Of a stretch of DNA of 64,000 nucleotides, positions 19,599 to 31,702 are shown one piece after another. Every line of letters starts with the position of its first letter. The stretch's first letter is position 1. Position numbers and translations under genes: made by a program. The DNA is from Bombus terrestris (lineage: Eukaryota; Arthropoda; Insecta; Hymenoptera; Apidae), in the NCBI RefSeq assembly GCF_910591885.1, contig NC_063274.1, positions 17,692,164 through 17,756,163 on the forward strand, written 5' to 3'. The notes beneath the pieces were generated by a model that saw only the letters and a list, made by a program, of their open reading frames with translations, was not told the origin of the DNA and searched no databases.

Positions 19599-22015
19599 AT
19601 AAGTTGTGCCTTTGGAAGGGTTAAGAAAGGATGTAAAAATTATTTTATTAATATATTGATATAATATTTATATAATATTTTATATTAATATGATATTTAT
19701 ATTGAAATTTATCCTCTTTGCAAAAATGTAAGTTATGCCCTCGAAAGACTTAAAGACAGATGTAAAATGGGCATAAAATTTTGTTAAGTACAAAGGTAAA
19801 AAGTAAATTGATATATCGAACTCTCGTAGTAAGTTCGATGAATGCATATGACATGAAACTGAAAATCTGTTACAGTTGTTGTACAGAAGGAAAACTTTTT
19901 AAATGATTTTTTTGTGGCGATACATTATGTAATGTGTCACCTATGTATGTGTCAAACCAACAAAATTGATTATATTTCTATGATAATCTTTCATTTATTT
20001 TATTAATATATTGATGTGATATTTATATAATATTTTGTATTAATATAATATTTATATAATATTTTATGTTAATATAATATTTATATTATATTGAAATATT
20101 ATTATATAATTATTATATAATTATATGTTATATTGAAATTTATCCCCTTTGCCAAAAATGTAAGTTATGCCCTCGAAAGACTTAAAGACAGATGTAAAAT
20201 GGGCATAAAATTTTGTTAATTACAAAGGTAAGAAGTAAATTGATATATCGAACTCTCGTAGTAAGTTCGATGAAAGCATATGACATGAAACTGAAAATCT
20301 GTTACAGTTTTTGTACAGAAGGAAAACTTTTTAAATGACTTTTTTGTGGCGATACATTATGTAATGTGTCACCTATCTATATGTGTCAAACCAACAAAAT
20401 TGATTATATTTCTATGGTAATCTTTCATTTATTTTATTAATATATTGATGTGATATTTATATAATATTTTGTGTTAATATAATATTTATATAATATTTTA
20501 TGTTAATATAATATTTATATTATATTGAAATATTATTTTATAATTATTATATAATTATATGTTATATTGAAATTTATCCTCTTTGCCAAAAATGTAAGTT
20601 ATGCCCTCGAAAGACTTAAAGACAGATGTAAAATGGGCATAAAATTTTGTTAATTACAAAGGTAAGAAGTAAATTGATATATATCGAACTCTCGTAGTAA
20701 GTTCGATGAATGCATATGGCATGAAAATGAAAATCTGTTGGAGTTGTTGTACAGAAGGAAAACATTTTAAATGACATTTTTGTGGCGATACATTATGTAA
20801 TGTGTCACCTATGTATATGTGTCAAACCAACAAAATTGATTATATTTCTATGATAATCTTTAATTTTTTTTATTAATATATTGATGTGATATTTATATAA
20901 TATTTTGTATTAATATAATATTTATATAATATTTTATATTGATATAATATTTATATTATATTGAAATATTATTATATAATTATTATATAATTATATGTTA
21001 TATTGAAATTTATCCTCTTTGCCAAAAATGTAAGTTATGCCCTCGAAAGACTTAAAGACAGATGTAAAATGGGCATAAAATTTTGTTAATTACAAAGGTA
21101 AGAAGTAAATTGATATATCGAACTCTCGTAGTAAGTTCGATGAAAGCATATGACATGAAACTGAAAATCTGTTACAGTTGTTGTACAGAAGGAAAACTTT
21201 TAAAATGACTTTTTTGTGGCGATACATTATATAATGTGTCACCTATCTATATGTGTCAAACCAACAAAATTGATTATATTTCTATGATAATCTTTCATTT
21301 ATTTTATTAATATATTGATGTGATATTTATATAATATTTTGTATTAATATAATATTTATATTGAAATTTATCCTCTTTGTCAAAAATGTAAGTTATGCCC
21401 TCGAAAGACTTAAAGACAGATGTAAAATGGGCATAAAATCATGTTAATTACAAAGGTAAGAAGTAAATTGATATATATCGAACTCTCGTAGTAAGTTCGA
21501 TGAATGTACATGACATGAAAATGAAAATCTGTTAGAATTGTTGTACAGAAGGAAAACTTTTTAAATGACATTTTTGTGGCGATACATTATGTAATGTGTC
21601 ACCTATCTATATGTGTCAAACCAACAAAATTGATTATATTTCTATGATAATCTTTCATTTATTTTATTAATATATTGGTGTGATATTTATATAATATTTT
21701 GTATTAATATAATATTTATATTGAAATTTATCCTCTTTGCCAAAAATGTAAGTTATGCCCTCGAAAGACTTAAAGACAGATATAAAATGGGCATAAAATT
21801 ATGTTAATTACAAAGGTAAGAAGTAAATTGATATATATCGAACTCTCGTAGTAAGTTCGATGAATGTACATGACATGAAAATGAAAATCTGTTAGAGTTG
21901 TTGTACAGAAGGAAAACTTTTTAAATTACTTTTTTGTGTCGATACATTATGTATATGTGTCATCTATGTATATGTGTCAAACCAACAAAATTGATTGTAT
22001 TTCTATGATAATCTT
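19599..22015. repeat. Satellite array, six units in two length classes plus a degenerate start
   Basis: Full units begin at the gaaatttatcc word at 19705, 20136, 20570, 21006, 21364 and 21724. Spacings are 431, 434, 436, 358 and 360 bp, and the last unit fades at ~22015. The long units carry an extra ~75-bp TA-rich block (attatataattattatataa region) that the later ones lack. Every unit has a 6-bp-arm inverted repeat (tcgaac ... gttcga) around ctctcgtagtaa. A diverged, internally shortened copy sits at 19599-19704 (aagttgtgcctttggaaggg), which may be the founder. Copies are highly similar and non-coding. Confidence 0.95.
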
Positions 22016-24432
22016 TCAATTGACGCGAATATATGCTCGGGATGATTTCTAATGGCAACTTCGAAAGTGATAGGTGTCGAAGTCAATACCTCATTATAAG
22101 ATGTGAAGTGCAGTGTATATACGTATATAACTAGAACGCATAAAGTTAAATGTCCTCTGTGAAATAGTTTGAATTTAGATGAGCGGTTTAATCAAGCGAA
22201 AAACGTGAATAGCGCAGCTTGAACCCTTTCTCTGTACACGAGAGCTTTAAAACAAATGGAAATATCATGGTAATGTTCCACTATCAATTATATCGCCAGT
22301 ACAGCAAAACACACGCGACGGTTTCATGGCCTTTGAAAGCGGGCAATTCGTTAATTGTTCTTTACATTTTATACAGACGAACTTATTAAGACGTGATTAT
22401 TAAGACAAACAATATTTTAATATCATAGTGCGCGATATCTTTAAAGTTAAATAAAGAAACAATTTTTGTAAAATGGGATTAATTGATAATGTAGGTTTAA
22501 AATCCCCGTATGAAAAATGAAAAATGTAATTTGTCTTCTTTCCCTACAATTTCCAACTCTTCAGATTTCTGAATATCTAATTAAGTAATGAAAATCGCGA
22601 ATCATAAGAAGTGTTTAAAAATATTATTAAGAATATTCTTTCAAATATTCCGTACAATGATTTTGTCTTGTCCATAACGTTAGATATCAGTGGCACATTA
22701 TTTTCGAAGTATGTAAGAATTTCCGTATCTGAATAATTCAATAACTACATCAAAAGAAAGCTAGTACGAAACAAACGGCTAAAAGGAAGAGATTTTTTCT
22801 GTGAGACGTGGATTAACGAGATTTTATGAGCAATGAGGGATTATCTGACTGAAAGAATGAAAGACATCGGATGAAATTAAAACGGCTGTTTCGTTTTTTG
22901 TTTGAAATTGTAGTTTTTTCCTGCCTAGAAACATTTTCTATTCGGATTTTTGCTTATATTATACCGTCACGTAATCACACGATACAGAGAATTTTTCTGT
23001 ACTAATCTCTCGTGAAATCTTGTGTGAGATTTTCTATTCATCAAAAATATTCAATGGTTCAACTTAGTTTTCTTTCTTTTTAGATGTAATTCGCAAAACG
23101 GTAATCGAATAAAGAATTCACGATTCGGTAAACGTTCTTTGGAAACTTTCTAAAATGGGGTAGGGTCCAAAGTTATCAGTGTACTGTGAATATTTATGAA
23201 AATTTGTATTTTTGTACATACAATCTGCAAAATGGAATTTAAATTTAGATAGAAAAATGTTTTATTTATTAAATATTGTGAGTGGTACTCTACTTTAAAT
23301 GTTTTATATATGTCTGTATATTCATGTATATTCAAATTTCCTATGAATGCATAGAAATCCGTAGCAAAGTTATGAGAGAATATCATCATTTTTATCCCTC
23401 TGTTTCATAATATAGGAACAACATCGTATATTCGATTTATTAGAATTATGTTCGGGAATATGAAAGAACGTTCCGTGGTCTGTCGCCTATTTGGAGAAGA
23501 AATATTTAAGCGCAACTGTGTTTCACTGGCTATTTCTCTCATCGGCGGCACGCTTTCCTCTTTAAATTTCACTTATCTCGGTTTGCAGGGGTACCGAGTA
23601 GAAAATAACTTTTTTCTATTTGAATTCTCGTAATCTCGCGTTTTTACTTACCCGCTCGATGCTCCTCGCTGTTTCGTTTGTTTGTCCGTTGCTGGTTTTA
23701 CTTATTTTTTCCATGGAATGCAATGGTTTCCAGAGTTGTGCGTTTGAAACGCAATGTTATATCGCTGAACGTGAATTTAATGCGCTTTAAGTATGAGGAG
23801 ACAGTATTTCGTTATTTTTACGAAATAACTAGGAGAACAACGCAGATTCTCTGATTAAAAGCGACGTTAAAAGACTTAGTAGGGATTTTCGTCGAGAAAA
23901 AAATATATTTCATTTTAAAAGCGAAATGAGTAACGATTTAAACGTTAAAATGTATTTTTCAGCTGAACATATTTCGACTTACGTAAATACTTGCTTCGTT
24001 TATTTAAAGATCTGTTAAGGAGTGGTTAATCTTCAAAGATAAGGTGGTTAATTTCTTCAGGGCACAAACTTAATTTAAACTTAACTCAAACTTGAAACTT
24101 TGCATCTGTAAATGGTAGTGACGTTTGCTGTTGATTATTTATATTTTTCATGAATATGAAGTTAAAGAATTATGGAATAAATATAACTGAGTTATCAATT
24201 TTAGTAAAATTTATGTGCCAATTAATTATTATTAATGTATACACAAGTTATATTATACACAAGTAGAAAAAAATAACATTGGAAAATTACTTAACTTTAA
24301 TTATTTGAAATGTTTCTATGTTTATTTTTTGTATATCCTCATCTTAACAACAATAAAAAAATGATTTACAGGAAATTTACAGTTATTGCTGTAGATATGT
24401 TCGTAGGATTCAGTGATATGACTACATGTATT
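22016..24432. other. Unique DNA, no gene seen
   Basis: A+T-rich with mild GC-richer patches (22030-22340, 23440-23780). The 61-codon frame at 23448-23633 and the 79-codon minus-strand frame at 23150-23389 show no domain. The regular appearance of the 22030-22340 block suggests ordinary unique DNA resuming after the satellite. Confidence 0.5.
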
Positions 24433-24636
24433 GCGTCATCCCATAAGTTCGTGCCGACTTTTGCGTAGACATTTCATGTGTCGATTTATACGGCGATAAA
24501 GGACCAATTCACTTGAAAAATGGGAAGAAGTTGTACAACGAGAGGGAAATTACATTTCTTCATGAAACTGGAAAGTATGTAAACAATTTTAACATATATA
24601 ACCGCTCGAAAAACGGAACGAACTTATGGGATGACC
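24433..24636 (+). mobile_element. Mariner deletion derivative (~204 bp)
   Basis: The left end gcgtcatcccataagttcgt at 24433-24452 is matched by the right end cgaacttatgggatgacc, which finishes at 24636, followed by TA. Inside, the 5' untranslated part joins directly to the transposase 3' end (aaatgggaagaagttgtaca). So the same internal deletion type occurs here and in 15455-15657, in opposite orientation. It codes for nothing but keeps both ends, which is what a transposase in trans would need. Same family as 16089-17858. Confidence 0.9.
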
Positions 24637-27600
24637 TAATATATCTTTGATTCAGGGGAATTGTGGTTAAATTAAGGAAACTAAAGTTGAACTTGCAGTA
24701 ATACAATCTTTATATTAAACGTTAAAATACATCTTAAAAAAGTTGCATGTAACGAACGGAAACGAATTCTAGAAATATGCGATATAAATTTTTTTATCTG
24801 CGAATTTCTAACTAAATTACATCTTGTTAAAAACAATCGAGTGCCTGGATATTTTTGACTATTTACTGGTGTATATTATAAAAATTACAAGTAATTATAA
24901 TTGTAATCTATAATTTACAATTGCAATGTTTCCATTACTCAATTCACACATAACCACATTAAAGATTGCTGAACTTATACAGCAGTGGACAAAAGAAAAT
25001 TTAAAATTCATACTTGTATATAATAACTATATTATATTAATAGTTTCGTTTGTAAATTTTCTTTTGCGCATCTTAAAACACATTCATATTCACACAATAG
25101 CATTCTGTATACTTTTAACAGTTTAAAACATATTTCTTTTTTCGATTAGTAACGCATTACAGGCTTATACACATAAAATTACAAACATGTCACAGTACGA
25201 TATTATAGCAGAGTTATAGTTAGATACATATGCGTGTCGCAAAATGTTGTCGCTGTAAATATCTATCGACAGCAGTACTCTATGCGTGTCGAATGTTTGC
25301 TTTCCCCATTAGTCACTAGCAAATGCACAACTGGTATTGTATCCACGCCCCTTTGCTTCAGCTGCACAGTCACAGGCAGCTATAGTCTTTTCATTTCTGC
25401 TCACATACCGTTTCTCGTTTAATATCGAAATATCGTGTTCCACTTTTTTCTTCTAATCTCCAAACCGCTTTCCATTCGGTGTTACTGCAGTTGTACGTGC
25501 TCACGGTTCAAATCGATTCTGAAATTGTGAAACTTACAACGATCGCGATGAAATCTATCTCTCTCTTCATAGATTCCTTATTTTTCATCGGAACTATAAT
25601 GCATTTCTAAACGAGTGTTCACTTTAACGTATCTACTTACCATGAACTTCCCTGAAACTGTTGCATGAGAATGAATTGTGGAAACGTGGAAGAACTTTAT
25701 TTGTACTGTTCGGGAGAGGAGGTTGGCGTTTGCAGAATTTATGAAACAGTGAAATAATGTCGAATAAGAAGGGATGTATCAAAGGAGAATTGTCGTGATA
25801 GTAGATTATGTAATAAAATAGAAAGATAATATTTCAGCACTCTTTATTTGAAATTAAAATGACAAGTGAAAAAGATAAATAATTTCTCCGCCAAAAATGG
25901 GAAATAAGTAATTTACTCATGTTTTTGATATATTATTTATTCTAAAAAGGAATATTAACATTTAGTACAATTTATTGCTATATGATGTTTGATATATGGG
26001 ATATTTAATGATTTTGTTATACATAATAGCCATATGTAGCAATCTACGCATTATTAACTACTAGTCAATTCTTCTTTTACCATATCAAATCTTCTTTTAC
26101 CATACGTACAGATCACACCTCAGTATGGTGAAGCTTAATCATTTAAATAGTATTTAAACAATCGTTCCCTATGGCTGGTTGAAATTTCAAAATAGAACAT
26201 TTTTTATTTTAGAAATCTGTATTCGACGAATTCGTGTAATTTTTCTCTTATACGTTTATACTTTATATGCTTTATTATTTTTATAACGAATTACGAAATA
26301 AATATATGTACAAAGCTATGGATTTATCTCGACAGGAGAGACATCATTCAGAGACTTAATGCAACCGTAGCAAAGCGGATAAAACGTGGTAAAAAATCGA
26401 TTTCGCTACAGATCAAAGGCATCTACATTATTTGGTCAGTCGTGTGGAAAATAGCTCGGTCTGTAGTACTTGCATATCCTGTAAATAATTTTGTATGCTT
26501 AACGTTATTTTGAAATGTACGCAATTTTATATCGCGAAGATACCTAGCTTACGTAAGGTGGGAGGTAAATGTGTAAAATAGACGCTGTGGAAACAAAAGT
26601 CTGATTCAGAATCAACAACCCTTGTTATGTTGTTTTAGTTTTAGAATGATCGAACTACGAATCTACTATTATTTTATATTAATTCCTTTCTTATATCATA
26701 CCTTTATCGACAATAATTTGGATTCTGGGGAAAGGTCAATTGTATTAATTTAATGCCATTATTTTTTATCGTATTGTGATATTCTGTCGTTAAAAAATGT
26801 CATAAGTTTAAGAAAAATATTAAAGAATTGTTCAGAAATATCTCTTGGTGCCGTTGAAAATCTTTGAAGAGGAGATCGGAGCACAAAAATTCAAAGAATG
26901 TAATAGGAGTACTTGAGACAGCTATTACAATTTTGTCTTCTGAACACAATGGTATTTATGATCTCACTAAATTCATGTTAAAGAATGTGGCACTATAGAA
27001 AGAGGCAGGGTTCTTCTTTAATTAGAACTTTCTTTTACGCACTGCAGAATCACTAAAATTATTATCGCTTAAAAATTGTTCTTTTGTTATTAAGAAAGCT
27101 AAAGAGTTGTTCCCTTTTATAATTAAAATTTTTACTCGTCGTTAAAGAGTTCTACAGCATTTCTTAAAAATGTTATCCTTGAAAGTTCTTTCGAGCATAG
27201 TAACGTCTATTATTATATGTTTCGAAACAATATACGACCACATATAAAATTAAGTAATAAGGTTTCTCTAATTCTTCCATATGTTTCCCCTATAAATTTC
27301 TCAACGCTTTTTTCGTTACGAATTCTCTATTTAACATCTTCCTCTCTTTTCTAGTTGTATTTTTATTCTCTGCTTGCTAATAGCATTTCATTGGAAATTC
27401 CAGCGGTTTTCTTTTATTATTATGTCCTCCCAAGCAACGCGTATTTCGGGTTTTATCCTGCAGTGATGGTGCTCGCTGTACATACGACATTATTTTTAGC
27501 GAGTTCAGCTGACAGAAAAATTTTCACCATTCTTTTTATCTGGTTTTCCATTAACACGATATATCCTTCTGCAACCATGATGATTATAATTATAACTACC

Positions 27601-28300
27601 TATATTTTATTCATACAGCGCTTCGCGCTTAAATAAACGTTTGAGTTGTTACATTAATCGTTGGTTGCGTATTTTCTCACCGTTATTAAGAAACAGTCCG
27701 GGAATCCTATCTGTGAATTTCTCCCTTTTTTCGCGCTTGGCATTATCGTGACGATGCGCGAAACTACATTCTCAGCAGTATCGCAATGCAGCCTGTTCCA
27801 TTTTTCCGATTGAGAAGAATTTCCCCTTTATATTTCACGTGCTAAGGCTTTCTCGATATCCTCTTTGCAAAGCCTACTTAAGGATATTTTCAACTTATTC
27901 TATCTGGTCTATGCATCCGATGTATCCAATGCTAACTCCACGATTTAATGTCTATTTTCGTACAGAGCAGTAACGAAAGGTTGCTACACGAATCTTCATT
28001 TTACCTATTAGATGTCACAACAAGTATTTTACTTTGGATATTTTATATCTATATTTTTGCGTATGATATGCATTCTGAGTATCTATGCCTCATCAAATTT
28101 ATATATTAATTTATTTGTAAATATTGTCATAGCTACATAAAAATCCACTACTCTACTTGACTAATTCTTAGTATCGTACAGTACAAATAAAAGTAATTAA
28201 ATAAAAATTAGTTTTGAAAAATAAGGAGAATATCAGAAGCAAATTACGTTTATGAAAAAATCGCTAAACATGTAGACACTAAGTATTAAGTTCTGCGACT
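24637..28300. other. Unique DNA, no confident gene
   Basis: Mostly A+T-rich. The frames at 24926-25126 and 25234-25422 have no motif. A short direct duplication (cttcttttaccata) occurs at 26071-26104. The only stretch with any exon-like feature is 27355-27636, listed separately. Confidence 0.5.
27355..27636 (+). other. Open frame after a good splice acceptor, hydrophobic, unidentified
   Basis: A pyrimidine tract and AG (ttcctctcttttctag) end at 27354, and the 93 codons directly behind it are open to TAA at 27636. There is no ATG at the front, so if real this would be a terminal exon. The translation is rich in Phe, Tyr, Ile and Leu, with two or three stretches long enough to span a membrane. 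T-rich DNA gives such translations by chance, and I recognise no family. Against it: no polyadenylation signal close by and no neighbouring exon. Most likely fortuitous. Confidence 0.15.
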
Positions 28301-28304
28301 CAAT

Positions 28305-28540
28305 CTATCAAGGATAGTCTGGGTGAAGCTTTTCAGTCCTAGGATTATCTGGCTAGGATTCTACAGTCTAGAGATGGTTCTCGGTTTTAGAATGGTTCAG
28401 TCGAGGTTTCTCGATCCGAGGATGGTCTGAGTAGAGCTTTTAAGTTCTGAAAGCTCGCTCAGTTGAGGTTTTTATGCCAGAGAATGGCTTGATTAACACT
28501 TCTCAGTTTCTGGACGGTTCGGTTCGTATTTCTTCATAAT
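28305..28540. repeat. Degenerate ~31-bp minisatellite
   Basis: About seven units can be lined up, with starts near aggatagtctggg, aggattatctggc, agaatggttcagt, aggatggtctgag, aagctcgctcagt, agaatggcttgat and ggacggttcggtt. The spacing is 29-32 bp, with one ~19-bp partial. The consensus is roughly 'aggatggtctgattgaggcttttcagtct'. Similar words continue faintly to 28590. It is old and heavily diverged. Confidence 0.65.
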
Positions 28541-30229
28541 ATATGATCGAACAGTTTTTGTCTTTTGATCTGCAGATGGTTCTGTTACCTAATCTGTAAT
28601 GTTCCCTATATTTCCATACTGGGATGTGATGGTCCTATAATTTATCGTATGTCTGATACAAGTGTTAGCATTTCAGAACTACAGACATCGAGGTCGAGTG
28701 TTTTTGGCATAGTCCAGAGTAGATTGTCGATGTTTGTGGTCATGAAATTTAATATCCTACAACCTTCCCCAACTTTAATGTATTGTATGGATTTCGAGGT
28801 GCTATGGTTTCGGAATATGAGGTAGTTTGTACGGATCCATGGACATAACATTTGCAATCCTATGCCCTTTCAGTGATTTTGGATAGGTTCTTCGATTCTG
28901 GGGTCAAAAGCAACAGTAGTGTGGACTATGGAGGAGCAATATGGTACAGTTATCATAGACTTTAAAGTTTTACGATCATGAAATGGCCTACAATGTATCT
29001 GTTGAGTCTTAGTTTGTCGATAGATCATCGACTCTAAATGAAAGTAACGTAATACTGTAATAACTTGAAATATTTTAGTATAGCATATGTTAAATTTTAT
29101 GCTTATATTATGAATATCATTTCTATCCAATACATATATATATTTCCAATTACAAGAACATATTAAAACACCTGCTGATCTTGCACGAAATTATTTAACG
29201 ATTACGAATATGTATCTGTAATTTCATTTGCTTGTTAAATGAGAAATAAGCGATTCATATAAGTACTTTAACATTTAGAAATGTGCAAAAAACATCTATA
29301 ATTGGAACAAAACTCACTTCTAATTTAACACCATGATTAGTTTCTAATGAAACTGTTCCATGTTCTGCTCCATGATTTTAAATATACGATTGTTGTAGAA
29401 TCAAGAAGGTTAAAGAAACAAAGTCGTTGGATCTATCTGCTTTAACTACGGATAGAGCTATAGAGGCAAGTCAGGAACATGGGCGGCAACGTGAAGGGAA
29501 TATGAATATAGAGACAAAACGTATCATTTCCGCGTTTTATTTACTTATTAATTGCCCTCCCTTGAACGATCATCGTCCATTTAAACCCGGAACCTTGGCC
29601 GGTGGTGCAGTTGTTGCACGAGTTGTCCGCTTTGTGTCGGGTCGAACCGCTAATAAATATGCAGAGGATATCCATTTTTTAATTAGAGCGTCCGCCGGAC
29701 GATAGGTTTCATTAATTCTTTCAGAATCGATCACGGATACATCGTTCGTTATTCGTTGTTCATGTGACCACCGTTTGTTCTGCAATTATGCCTCTGGTTG
29801 GTTATTACTCGTTAATACTGTGCAAAGCTGAAGTGTTTGATCGCAAGCTATAAGAAGTCCGCTCCTTGAATAATTGAGAAACGTTCACTTTAGATGATTC
29901 GTTAAATGTGCGATGGAAGCCGTTCTTGCGTTCTTATAATGAGATTGAATGTGAATCCTGTAAATTCGACCAATCGCGGGGAGACACAATCGCGAGGAGA
30001 CACGTCAACGGGAGTCGTAAATTCCCGTTACGATTATAATAATCGACGCCGCGAGTGATTAACAGTGTTATAACTTATATATTTTCCAACAACATCATAT
30101 AATTACACACACTAGTAAAGTCGCTGAATATGAGGATTATATTGATTGAGGCTAATATTGCCCTTGTGTTGTAACAATTGATCAGATCCGACTTTGATTA
30201 AATCGAATCAATAGATTCACTCGAATGAC
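28541..30229. other. Unique DNA, no gene seen
   Basis: A+T-rich to 29420, then a GC-richer patch at 29560-29720 and again at 29960-30060. The 92-codon frame at 29427-29705 begins only at TTG and is overlapped by a 71-codon frame on the other strand. Neither shows a domain. The paired gggagacac / gaggagacac words at 29978-30004 form a small duplication. Confidence 0.5.
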
Positions 30230-30320
30230 CGAATGAATAGACTTCGACTGCTTGACTTCGGCTGTATGACTTGACTGAGTGACTTAAACTGACTGAACTG
30301 ACTGAACTGAACTGACTGGA
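30230..30320. repeat. GACTGAACT microsatellite-like tract
   Basis: Words of gactgaact and gacttg/gactgg repeat irregularly with a ~9-11 bp rhythm from about 30236 to 30320. Non-coding. Confidence 0.7.
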
Positions 30321-30379
30321 CTCCTTTGCGTAACTGCTCTTTGAGGATGCGAATCAGTAGAATTGACCCTCTTGGTGGC

Positions 30380-30455
30380 TTAGAAGCAGTAGTAGCAGTA
30401 ATAGCAATAGGAGCAATAGGAGCCGTAAGAGCCGTAGGAACTGCAGGCACTGTGA
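30380..30455. repeat. GCA/GGA-rich imperfect hexamer repeat
   Basis: The words agcagtagtagcagtaatag and caataggagcaataggagcc form an imperfect 6-12 bp repeat. It opens long frames on both strands (73 and 77 codons), which are alanine-, isoleucine- or threonine-rich translations of the repeat and not a gene. Confidence 0.75.
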
Positions 30456-30477
30456 GAGCTATTGAAATTTTTCAGAG

Positions 30478-31702
30478 AAATCTGTTCTTTATATTCATTG
30501 ATGAATCAATTTACTTATTCGTATCCATAACAATGAATGAATATTAAAGAATCTGATAATAACTTTTTATATAAATAGCTAATGTCAGAAAGTACTATAT
30601 ACTACTATTATTTACTACTATAGTACTACTATTAGTACTATATACTACTAATATTATTTTTATTAAGAACAATCTATTCTTAATTAATTATTAATCTAAT
30701 TAAGAATCTAATTAACAATTTGTTCTTTATATTCATTGATGAATCAATTTACTTATTTGTATCCATAAAAATGAATGAATCTGATAATAACTGATAAATA
30801 ATATAGAATAATATAGAATAATATAGAATAATATAGAATATGATAAAATAATATAGATAAATAATAAAGAATCTGATAATAACTTTTTATATAAATAGCT
30901 AATGTCAGAAAGTATTATATACTACTATTATTTACTACTATAGTACTACTATTAGTACTATATACTACTAATATTATTTTTATTAAGAATAATCTGTTCT
31001 TAATTAATTATTAATCTAATTAAGAATCTAATTAACAATTTGTTTTTTATATTCATTGATGAATCAATTTACTTATTCGTATCCATAAATATGAATGAAT
31101 ATTAAAGAATCTAATAATAACTTTTTATATAAATAGTTAGTGTCAGAAAGTATTATATACTACTATTATTTACTACTATAGTACTACTATTAGTACTATA
31201 TACTACTAATATTATTTTTATTAAGAATAATCTGTTCTTAATTAATTATTAATCTAATTAAAAATCTAATTAACAATTTGTTTTTTATATTCATTGATGA
31301 ATCAATTTACTTATTCGTATCCATAAAAATGAATGAATATTAAAGAATCTGATAATAACTTTTTATATAAATAGCTAATGTCAGAAAGTATTATATACTA
31401 CTATTATTTACTACTATAGTACTACTATTAGTACTATATACTACTAATATTATTTTTATTAAGAATAATCTGTTCTTAATTAATTATTAATCTAATTAAA
31501 AATCTAATTAACAATTTGTTTTTTATATTCATTGATGAATCAATTTACTTATTCGTATCCATAAAAATGAATGAATATTAAAGAATCTGATAATAACTTT
31601 TTATATAAATAGCTAGTGTCAGAAAGTACTATATACTATTATTATTTACTACTATAGTACTACTATTAGTACTATATACTACTAATATTATTTTTATTAA
31701 GA
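30478..31702. repeat. ~238-bp A+T-rich satellite, about five units
   Basis: Units start with aaagaatctgataataac near 30546, 30866, 31104, 31342 and 31580, giving spacings of 320, 238, 238 and 238 bp. The first unit is longer because of an extra 'aatatagaat' mini-array at 30801-30855. The partial copy at 30478-30545 lacks ~47 bp between two tgttctt words, consistent with deletion between short direct repeats. Each unit carries a palindromic cluster of actactatagtactac words and tttatattcattgatgaatc. Copies are nearly identical. Confidence 0.93.

Noticed and set aside
19599..22015. CRISPR-like regularly spaced repeats
   Set aside because: The units are 358-436 bp and the whole unit is repeated, with no unique spacers; this is a eukaryotic satellite.
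30217..30547. ORFs of 73 and 77 codons on opposite strands
   Set aside because: Both are products of an imperfect GCA/GGA repeat.
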